From assembly GCA_905220665.1 (NCBI GenBank), contig CAJNAR010000148.1, positions 434,001-498,000 of the forward strand: a stretch of 64,000 bases of DNA. Direction: 5' to 3'. The translations under genes and the position numbers were made by a program. The DNA is from Albugo candida. Its lineage: Eukaryota > Oomycota > Peronosporomycetes > Albuginales > Albuginaceae. This document shows positions 54,601 through 64,000 of the stretch, in pieces. Position 1 is the stretch's first letter. The number at the start of each line of letters is the position of its first letter. The notes beneath the pieces are model-generated. The model did no database searches, was not told where the DNA came from, and saw nothing but the letters and a program-made list of their open reading frames with translations.

Positions 54601-57600
54601 ATCGAGTACGTCATTCGTTCCCTCTCAGTAAGGATGTTAGATGCGACGCGATGTAGTTGCCACGGTTTGGGGGCAAGTTTTTTTAAAGATTGATGTTTGA
54701 AAAAAATGTTGTTATGGAAGTCATTGCCGTTAGAATTACCAAAGTGACTCATGCAATTGGGGCCCTTTTCGAAATAAAGGTTATTTTATTTGTCCTGCCT
54801 TCACACAAATCAACCCAGTGAGCATTGCATACGTTTTCAAACTGATGCGTGGCGATTTAAAAACCGGCCCATCATTGTTGCGGCTACTTCATGCTAGTAT
54901 TTAGTCGCAAGGTTTAATCGACAGTCGGCAAATTCAAATACGGTTTGTCGACAAGGTGAGCTATTACTCCAACATGATTGAATGGTTAAACGGGTGCTGT
55001 GGGTAACTTGACAAAAAAGTTTACAGCACGTTAGACCAGAAGAGTTGTGGGAGTTTGAGAACACTTTAAAAGGGAGTGGGAACGTACCTCAGACGCAACG
55101 ACAACCGAAGTTGAACGCTGCTTCACTTCATCTTGGTTGCTATGGTATCCTCGATATTGTCAGCGTGGATCAAGATCGCAGCGCTCAAAGTGAATTTGAA
55201 CGCATTCAAAAATAAAAAGGATAATCTCTGTCGACCCCAGTCTGTTCAAACACGTAATTTTCTGTCAAACATTTCAAGCCTTTAGTCAGAATAACCAGAA
55301 ATGTTTCACATTTTATTTTATAGTAAAAAGGACACAGAAAGTTTGCTAGTGACGCCAATATCATCCAACTACATCGGCAATGACAGTATTATAGTAATCA
55401 CTGGTTTCGGACCTTTTCTATATTCAAGCAGCTCAAGAGCTCATCGAAGAGTGTATCCTCAATCGGCATCTGATTTTAAGTATTCTTGTATGTTAATATT
55501 GTCTATGCACCGGTGAAACCAACTGGGGAGCGCTATCTGTGTAGCATTGACTCGCAAGGAAATAAAGATAACTTCAGTACAGTTCCTATTCGATGATCAG
55601 CTACCGCATATTCAATGCTGTGAATGGAGCAATTTTTCTCCCACACGAAATCCAAATCCTGCAGGCCAATTAGCACCGATTTGTATGTCGAAGAACTGCT
55701 CGATATAGCATAAGAATTTATAGAAAAAAGTTTCAAATACCACGAACAGAAGGTCATTTTTGTTGAGCACACAAATTCTAGAATCTAACGGAATCACCCG
55801 GGCGAAGATGTTGTAAATACTCACTAGAACATTTCGATTCACAGATTTCTGAAGGAATACAAAATGGAGCTTTCTCTGTATTGGAACAGTCATAGACGAT
55901 TTTGAACTCCAGGAAATGTGGGAAATTGGAGGATAAATTAAAAGGATATAAGCGATTGGACCATGGATGCAGAAGATAGCTGGGGTGTTTGGGGACGCGC
56001 AGAAGACACGATATGGTCGCGATATTTTTTCGAAAGGAGTTTCGGAAATTTGAAGCAGCCGAAAAAAAGGACAGATAAAATTGAGAAGGGAGCTTGGATG
56101 ATCTCGTGTGGTCTGATGGAAAGCTCTATAAGTGGTTTTCTCGCTCCCATTTCTGGATTTCCGCCTCGATGATCAGACGAGTGCTAAGACATTTGACAGT
56201 GTGGCACCGAATAGATAAATTATCGAGATATCGAATCGATGGCGCCATTGTTTTCTTGGTTGCTCATCGACTGAAATAGCTAATACGTGCGTTTAGTTTT
56301 GAGTAAAACGAGCACGAACGTCTCCAGGTAGAGGGATCGATCAAGAACGAACGAAGTACTTTATCATTAGTCGCATGGAGTGAAAGATGCGCCTACTGAC
56401 TGATTTAAAAACGTCCAAGTGGTTTAAAGCGTCTTTCAGTTTCAGATTGGACATAGGTTTCTTGCTTCGACCACAACGTCACTTGACAGCCATCTTGCCA
56501 TACAAATTGTGGACATGATCATGGATACCAGAGACCGATTGTAGTTTAAAAAGGATCAGTGCGATGGTGATTGTTACATCAGCAAATTCGACATTGGGAG
56601 ACATACCAGCTTTGGTACACACGGTAGAGACGAAATTTATGCAGCGATTTGAGCTTGATAAAGCTAAGAATTGATTAGGCATGCCTATTTTCAGTGTCGG
56701 AAGTAATAGACATTGAAGCATGCTACATTGACAGCATTCACCTTTTGAAAATCGGCACAAAAGCGCAGTTATATTAGTGGAAGACTTACATCGTTGAATA
56801 CCCCGACAACGTGGATAAAACTGAAATCCTCCTTTAGCCATACCTTGTATGAGGATGATAGAGCCTTTGACCAAATTATGACGCTAATATCAGAGCATTG
56901 AATTCGAAACATTGAATACTGCGTCACCAAATGAAGTGTTGACGTAGCTTAACCTCTTTCGAAGTTATTAGGATGGATTTTGCGAGAAAGTCTATTTAGA
57001 AAAAGCGTACTTCATCTCGTTGGCTTGTACCAGGACTTGTTTTTACAATATCAAATGAGCCCTTCAAAACTAGAGCATTAGGGCAAGTAGTAAGGCATTT
57101 TTATAGCCAATCTTTTAATCTTTCAATGGTCGTAACAACGCTTGGCAGGTGTGTTCAGGGGAGATTTGCTGTATCTTTTTCACGAACCCACATTATCCTT
57201 GGTACGACCGCTCGATACAAAGACAACTAATCGGTCACGTCTGAGGCTATTCACTATCAGTTGTACATGATTTGAGATTATTCGATAGCGGCAATGAATT
57301 GTTGAGTGATTTGTTCTTGGTCAAAAAACCAAACGTTTTTAAACTGTGAATGTGAACAAGAAGGATTGTCAAATATATTTCGAAAGGATGATAGAACGAA
57401 GCGATTCGAGGGACATGTATACCGTCTCACCCCATAACCATAGAAATATTGTGTTCTGGAAAAGCATCTCCTTTGAATGGTAAGAAGCGCTCAAAACATG
57501 CCACTTCACTGATAGGGGGATCGCAATCCGAAATCGGGATGGAATATTGCGACATTAAGACATCAAGACATTAAGAAATCCAGCAACCAGTGGAATGTCA

Positions 57601-59700
57601 TTGAAACCAAGCACTGCATCATGAAGCTGCTAATATTAATTAAAAGGCGTAAGGTTTAAATAATTCTTTGCAGGGTGAACGAGCCAAACCAATCATTTCG
57701 AGAACTATTCTAGTCAAGGTATTTGATTAGATGGGACGCATGACCACGAAATAAATGCTATAATGAAACGGTATCAGTGATTTTGGTCTGGTTGATTAAA
57801 CGTCGCTTTGCCGACACTAGAATGAAGGTAATTCGTGGCATGTATTGTAAGAGAAGTCGAGCTGGTGCGCTAGTGATACTAGCAATGACGTTTTTATTGG
57901 TGCTGTAGCATGACTGCTTAAGCAACATATCTGCGGCACAATCAAGGACATATACAAACACGTCAAGCTGTCTCTCTCAGAATTTAGTGCAGTGTAGAAA
58001 GTATCGACAGTGTTAGTATCAGATAGAAGAAGCTTATGGTAGTGCATTGTAATTTTCACTGTCTACAAACGAGTTCCAGAGTTTATTGCAGAATCAAACA
58101 GCAAGAATGGTAGGACCTAGAAATGTGCGATGTGTTACGGATAGCAGAAACGCAAAGAAGAGTTGGGAATGTGAAACTGGTACGTTTCTCGATTAGGTCC
58201 TAGTCCAACCGAATTGTAATGCATACCATTAAGGATCGCTTGGGTGGTAGCAGCGCGTATGAGAGCAATTGCACACTACGGAGAAAAATTGAAAGACTGG
58301 TATGACTATTACTCTTAATCAATAGCTACAACATGCGCTGTTAGCACGGTATGATTTTGTCGCACCGATAATGCACCTCGACTTGAGCTTAAATCTCGAA
58401 AGTCATACCGTAAAACTAATGAAAAATGACACAAAGGATGCGTAAATACGAGAAGGTACACAAATTTACCCTGAAGCAAGAATATTGTCTTAGGCTCTTA
58501 GCTATATAACACAGATGACCTCTACAGCCGATCTAGAAGGATGGTGTTCTGGCTATATCGCATCAGGACTAAACCACACGTTGCCGCTGTTGCAACAGAA
58601 GCATCTTTCTGGCTGGAAAGCATATAATCAGAGCCTTCTTGCACATGCCTGAATGCTAGTAAAAACGGTGCGATGTTGGAAAAAACTTCAATCTGTTTCG
58701 AAGGAGCCTCCTTCAATCATACCAACCTTGTTTGTTTTTGCCACGAAGCTCATCTTTCTCAACGTGTTTATACCATGTTGATTTGAGCTTACTTAGACTA
58801 TTGTCGATCCATTCATCATGAATGGTCTTTCCTTGATTTGCAACAATGTTCGATCTTGACCGAAATGTTGGTCAGATTCAAAATTGATCAAGTATATGAC
58901 ATGATTCAAGCAGTCGTCATGAAAGGAGAATTGAGTTTTATTTTCAATCGAGAAATTAATTGGAGAAGTGTATGTGAAAGTGCCAGATATAGTCGAAGAT
59001 GTGTCTGAGTGTGCCACAAGGAATGGAACTACAGACTATCGTATTGTAGGAAATCCTGCTACTTTAGCAGGTAGTCATGACATGGTATTGCGACTGCATT
59101 GTTTTATATGTTGAAAACAAGCACAAGGTCTTACTTAATGTTGAGCATTCCTGAATAAAATTAGTGATGTCAAAGTTGGAGTAATCAAAACTTGATGAAT
59201 CATCTTTGTATGACGAAGAGTTCCAAGTCGAGTGTGGTCCTGGACAATATGCAAGTGGTAGTTAACAGTTTAATTAGCGTCTCATTAGTACAAGTCTCAC
59301 TAGAAGGTATCAATATGAAATTATTGTACATTTGATCCACAACTTCCCTTATTTAGTTAATCTTGACAAGCAGTTTGTTTCCCGCCCTACTTTCATGACG
59401 ACTATCGACCGATTCATTGATTCTCGATTCGACAAGACTCCGACAGGCACGAGAAAAAAGTCAAGAAAAATTATGTTATGATTTAGCGCGAAGAGTCATT
59501 CCAGGATTGGCTCCATTTATAAAAGTTGAAAAACACGCACATCAGCGCTAGAGACGAAATGATAGCAGAACGAAAATTCAGCTCGATAATAGACCTCGTG
59601 TCTAGACCAGGTCAGACGGTCGATCAGATTAAGACCATGGATGACCTGCATTCACTTTAATTCTGGATGAAAGGGAGTCCGCAGAACTCTGTGCAAATAT
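51644..59700. other. Gene-poor region, mostly unrecognised
   Basis: No intact gene is seen over about 8 kb. Scattered coding-like fragments include 55963-56280 (+), where two overlapping frames give a Trp/Arg/Phe-rich sequence (KWFSRSHFWISASMIRRVL), and 54060-54175 (+), with QQDGEACHRAL resembling the DDE region of Tc1/mariner transposases. These are probably transposon relics, but each is too short and broken to assign. Confidence 0.5.
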
Positions 59701-60128
59701 ACCAATGGTTGGGAGGACACACACTTCGAGTTCCATGAGGTGTATAATAGTGCCGCTCACCATGAACAAGCTCGTTTGAACTCAGGGGTTAGAGATATTT
59801 TGGCTGAGCAGGACATTCTTCCACCACATTCCGTCAAAACGCGTGGGTGACCTGCACAAAAAAAGCAGTCTATAAAATCAAAGAAACGTGATCCATCAGC
59901 CTTTGACTACCATCGATTTGGAAAAGGGAAAAACAAATGCCTAGCTTGTGGCAAATGCGGGCATAACAAAAGAACGTGTGAAAAATTGCGACAGGTATGT
60001 GGGCATCAGTTTGGAATGGTATTGTTTGATTCATCTACTTACTTTCTCTGTTTTTATTCCAGAATACAACAAGCAATCCAGCTAATGACAAAACTGTTGA
60101 GGAGAAGTATAGGGACTTGGCTTTAGAG
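59700..60128 (+). pseudogene. 3' end of a Mutator-like transposase gene
   Basis: A plus frame reads ILAEQDILPPHSVKTRG, then a TGA (about 59848), then PAQKKQSIKSKKRD and a zinc knuckle CLACGKCGHNKRTC (Cx2Cx4Hx4C) at 59938-59979. A charged end follows. This order (Pro-Pro before a GRP-like hook, Lys/Arg stretch, CCHC knuckle with GHNKRTC) is typical of the C-terminus of MuDR-type transposases. A probable intron (GTATGT at 59995 to CCAG at 60062) is followed by 22 codons of a last exon. The stop replaces an Arg codon of the family by one transition. The SWIM and catalytic parts are not recognisable upstream. Confidence 0.6.
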
Positions 60129-60138
60129 GTGGGTCATT

Positions 60139-60213
60139 ACAGTTGAAGGTGTCTATATTACTAGAATTAGACTAACTGACTTCTCTACTTGCCTAGGCTA
60201 TCTTAAATAACAT
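60139..60213 (+). repeat. Short dispersed repeat, copy 2
   Basis: This has the same 75-bp core as 10143-10218 and 63804-63877, here in the reverse orientation, with GCCTAGGC and a TATATAC-rich end. It lies between the transposase relic and the 3' end of LINE copy B. Confidence 0.6.
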
Positions 60214-60326
60214 ATATACGTGTATAAACGTTTCGTGAAATACCTGTGAGAGATGATAATATGTCTTCTCGTTGATAATCCCGTATCGCAGTAGCCTCAG
60301 CCGCCTTAATACGAGACTGTGTGCAG

Positions 60327-60378
60327 CTTGTAAATGCTGTAAATGCTGTAAATGCTGTAAAGTTGTAAAATTGTAAAA
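60327..60378. repeat. 9-bp tandem repeat near the LINE 3' end
   Basis: TGTAAATGC is repeated about three to four times in a row, followed by diverged TGTAAA units. It lies in the 3' part of LINE copy B, where such simple repeats often occur. Confidence 0.6.
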
Positions 60379-63300
60379 ATGGTCCAAAAGTACCGTGTTG
60401 AGCAATTTGGTGTGCGCCACACCACTGTGAGCATAACCAGCCAACTAGGACTAGAATCCGAGTTGCACTTGCATTTGTACTTGTCTGTGTCGTACCCGCA
60501 GCAATGATCGTCGCCTTCTGAAAAATCCACCGAATGGTCCTTGCTTGCGAATTGATCAAGCACCTTTGCAAGCCGAATGTGTTCGTCTTGGTCGTAACAC
60601 TGTCTTCGATAGTATCGAACGTGCGCACTAAACGTGGTGTGGATCACGGAAAGTGCTGGAATTGTCGGAGTTGCTGATCGCTGATCGAAAAGACGACGAT
60701 TCCGATCGGCTCAGACGAAGTGCGATGTCACCGCTTGCAATGCAAGCCATAAATAGGATATAATTTGTTGATATTCTTTCCAATCCGACCGTAGTGCTGG
60801 TACGATTGCACATGCAATATGCGTCCAACGTGGTCGAGAGGAGAAAAACTGATCCCAACTAGGGAATAACTTACTCCACAGCTGTGCCGTGCGATCGCAC
60901 TTTAGAAAGAGATGTTGATCGGATTCCACTGCCCCACATGAAGGCTGCGTGCACAATATAATGTCGGGCTGAATATCCTTCAAGAACCAGAAACGAGATC
61001 GAACTGGCAACATTCGAAAGGCTAGACGAAACTGTAAATCTTCGAAAATTGGAAATACACGTTTCCGAAGATGCCGTGTTGTAGCCATAAAAGTTCGAAC
61101 TCGTTCTGAATCCAGTGCATCCAATCTCTCCCGTGATGACCAATGTGTTGACGTCGGATGACTCTTGGTTGGTTCGGGAGGTTTCCAGACGATTCGTGAG
61201 AGCTATGAGCGTGGAACAGATGTAAAATAATGTTTCCGTTCCTTGCTTTTTACTCTCACATAAAATGATCTGCCACTTGTGGTTGCTGTAATCCAAGTGA
61301 TGAGACCAATCGTCGAGTGGATACGCTGGAGTATCTGAGTGACTTCGTTGTAAAGTCGACTCGGGAACTTTTCTTCAGCCATATCCGATTTGTTTGGCTG
61401 TCGTTGTAATGGTTGGCGAGGAATTCTTCCTTCGTTGGCCATGTGTCGCTTTCCCGAAAAAAGTCTTGCAGACTACGAGCGTCGAAAAGTGTAGCAAACG
61501 TTTTTCGAAATGTGCAATGTGGTTCGTCCGCCATACCAACACTGTACCAAACGTTCTGCGTACTCGGATGGCGAGTAGCAGCTTCGTAATGTAACTTTTG
61601 ATCGCAGTGAAACCACATCGGTTGTTCCATGTAGTACTGACGGCGTTGTGAAACATTCAAATCTGATATTGTAATGCTCCAATCCATCTGATGTCACATT
61701 TTTAATGCTTGTTTCCACCTGACTATATGCTCTCCCATTGAACTATTTTCCCATGTCGATTTGATGCGACGGTGAATATATCCATCGGCTTGTGTGGGAC
61801 AAAGGGAGGTTGAATAAGTTGTAATAATTCCGTCGAAGCAGTTGTCCAATTCGCAGGAATGATTGTCGACGCATCGGATACTAACTGCTGAAGGAATTGA
61901 ATACGTTGTAGCTTCAGTCGTCCCACCAAAAAAGGAACTTGCAGTCCACCTACTTTTCGGTGAAGATATAACATTTCTTGCTGAGTAGGTGAACATGTGC
62001 TGAATCTTTTTTGTGTTTCCAACCATGCACAAATCGATCTAACATCGATTGCCATTGTCGAATAGTCACTGCTGATATGTTCACGTGCATCGTGTAATGG
62101 CACAGACGTGATAAAATTATCGTCTGCGCAGCCAGTAGTCGACCACGAACAGTTCTTGCTCGTCGAAACCATACCCAAAACCATCGTAAAAACGCTTGTG
62201 GAGAGTTGAAATAACCATCGAATGAGTCGGTGTCTGGCCGAACGGAATACCCAAATACTTGACCGAATCCCCCGGACCCATTATGGTCAAATTGGGAATA
62301 CGTGGACACGGCATTGTCCGATTCAACGAGAGCAAGGATGATTTACTCAAGCTGAATTTCGAACCCGATCGATCGCGATAGACTTGGACGACTTCGAGTT
62401 GCGTCAAAACATCATTTGGTGTCTCTTAAAGCAATATCGAATCGTCCGCAAGAAATAATCCAGTTGCGACAGTCGTGCCATTAATTCAAATGCCACGTTC
62501 GTCATGTTGGCGCAGTAAATTTTCCAAAGGTTCGATCGTCATCAGAAAAAGCAATGCCGAGAGAGGATCACCTTGTTTCACTCCACGTTGTGGTGTAATA
62601 GATGGTGTGATATTTTCATTAATCATCAACTGCGCCTTTGTGTTATTGTCCAAAAGACGAACCCAGTCGATAATTTTTTTTCCAACACCCATTTTACACA
62701 AGACGCGAAACATGTTCGTCCAATTGACTCGATCATAAGCTTTCTCAAAGTCGAGAAAAGTTGCATAAGCTTCCCCCTCACGATGAGTGACCAAGTCTTG
62801 GATGTCGGTCAGATGTCGAATATGGTGATGCATTGACCTTCCTCGCACGAATGCTTTTCGATCTTGATTGATCAATTTTGTCAAAAAACCTTGCAATCGA
62901 TACGTCAACACTTTTAAAATTACTTTCACATAGACGCAAAGCAGGGAAATGGGTCGATAGTTGCCAGGATCACCTCGTGATCCTTTCTTGTACAATAATG
63001 TTATTGCCGAGTGACGTTGTGTTCCAGATGATATTCGAACACGGTCTTCAGACATTCGCCAAACTTTTCCGGATGGAGATGATAAAATGCAACTCGTAGT
63101 CCATCCATACCCGGAGAAGAACTACTCCGCATGTGATTAATCGCTTCCGCCATCTCGGTCGTACTCAAGCGAGTTGAGAGACGGTCTTTCTCTGCTGAGG
63201 CAAGGGAAACTTGAATCGAATCGAGTAGCTTTTTTTTGCTTACTTTCACATGGATCATCTGAGGCGGTCTCGGAGCTACAGAGAGATCCCATGACACCAC

Positions 63301-63803
63301 CCCAATGATTTCTGAATTCGTCAATAATCTCCCTCGGGTTCGATGTCACGGTGCCACATTTTTTTATGACATTTTCGATCAGTACGCGACGACAAGAACT
63401 ATTTGGAGGGCGGAAAAAGGCTTGGAAGAGTTATCCATATGCTTCAAGTGATAGTCGAAGCTTTTATCTTGGTTGTATTTCGCATTGTTTTCGACCGAAA
63501 TTCTGAAATGTTCGAGACTCGATTCGTAAAAATACCGTGACTCATTGGTGTCTTAAATGCGATATCCAGCTGCTGCGACTTCCAAAAACACGCTGGCTAG
63601 ACTCAACATCGCGACGGCTATCTTTTGCAACGTTTTGTTCAATGCTTTGAAGCTCTTCCTTGAATTTCGTCTTCCAACTTTCCTACATTTTGCCGGGATT
63701 CGAAGTTGTCCGCAACTGTGCGAGCACCAAATTCGCTTCCAATTTGATTGCTTCGACAAGTTTAGGTATTCAGATAGTCGTAATGAACATTTATATGTAT
63801 ATT

Positions 63804-63877
63804 TGTTATTTAAGATAGCCTAGGCAACTAGAGAAGTCAGTCAGTCTAATTCTAGTAATATAGACACCTTCAACTGA
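63804..63877 (-). repeat. Short dispersed repeat, copy 3, inside the LINE
   Basis: Copy A reads straight through the endonuclease from CTCAATC to AAATGTTCATTACGAC. In copy B about 92 bp, including this repeat, replaces 19 bp at that place. The repeat has therefore inserted into, or been patched into, the LINE. It shares its core with the copies at 10143 and 60139. Confidence 0.6.
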
Positions 63878-64000
63878 TGGGTATGATTGAGTTGTATTTG
63901 TATAAGTTACTTTTTGTACCAGATGATCTCTCGCATGTCGTGGACGAAAATACTCAGAGGCTCTGTATACCATATTGAATTGCTCTTCCGACATGGAATT

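Larger units (their letters stand above)
60215..64000 (-). mobile_element. Degraded LINE, copy B, cut by the window edge
   Basis: Minus-strand frames run in order from the right edge. The first is an endonuclease part (63994-63550). The second is a linker with SSPGMDGLR (63324-63001). The third is a reverse transcriptase with NYRPISLLC, FLDFEKAYDRVNW and GVKQGDPLSALLFL (63055-62486), then LADD near 62455. The last is a C-terminal zf-RVT domain with the pattern HLFLKC and Trp (61124-60711). Several frames are shifted. Copy A matches from the endonuclease to about 61,200 but lacks the last kilobase. The catalytic YADD-type motif reads LADD here. The 5' end lies beyond the window. Confidence 0.88.

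Noticed and set aside
1..64000. CRISPR array or bacterial operon structure
   Set aside because: No regular spaced repeats were seen, and the genes have spliceosomal introns and eukaryotic families.

Overview
The window is nuclear DNA of a eukaryote with very small introns. I predict introns of about 46-93 nt, nearly all GT-AG, and gaps between genes that often fall below 120 bp. Several genes start at an ATG that lies about 20 nt after a TCATTYY-plus-T-run sequence, which resembles the oomycete core promoter (Inr plus flanking region). A family of secreted proteins with repeated CxxC modules resembles the CCG (CX2CX5G) effector candidates of white-rust oomycetes. An Albugo-like oomycete is therefore my best guess. 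That is inference from gene structure and protein family, not from a database match.

Layout. Positions 1-21,100 are a tandem array of long duplicated units. Three open copies of a large secreted CxxC-module gene (2038-4068, 12220-14274, 18967-21054, all +) are separated by decayed, partly homologous spacers. The left edge is the tail of a further unit. The units differ by insertions: a 1.08 kb element with inverted ends (4909-5989), a degraded LINE (about 6805-10050), and an older insertion shared by two units (about 15046-16028). Degraded minus-strand coding-like sequence recurs between the copies.

Positions 21,789-47,078 are a dense housekeeping block. In order it holds an OTU-domain protein (+), an eight-exon ARM-repeat protein (-), a three-repeat MYB protein (-), an NFU1-type Fe-S scaffold (-), a PH-TM-SMP lipid-transfer protein of the TEX2/Nvj2 type (-), an unrecognised small spliced gene (-), mitochondrial EF-G1 (-), a PinX1-like G-patch protein (+), a small uncertain gene (-), a delta-12-type fatty acid desaturase (+), a membrane-anchored basic protein (+), two small signal-peptide candidates (-), a Kre9/Knh1-like domain protein (+), cardiolipin synthase (-), a membrane-anchored PEBP (+), a zinc alcohol dehydrogenase of the CAD family (-), LSM5 (-), mitochondrial ribosomal protein mL54 (+) and a one-TM peptide (-). 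Many minus-strand genes were split over introns. I rebuilt their exons by hand from splice signals, reading phase and family conservation.

Positions 47,100-64,000 are gene-poor. They contain a diverged, decayed fourth member of the secreted family (49715-51643, -), long stretches with nothing recognisable, the 3' end of a Mutator-like transposase gene with a zinc knuckle, and a second LINE copy (-) that runs off the right edge. A short dispersed repeat of about 75 bp lies beside or inside these elements at three places.

The window contrasts a quiet gene-dense core (mitochondrial Fe-S, translation and cardiolipin functions; mRNA decay and splicing; lipid metabolism) with repeat-rich flanks where the secreted gene family expands and decays.
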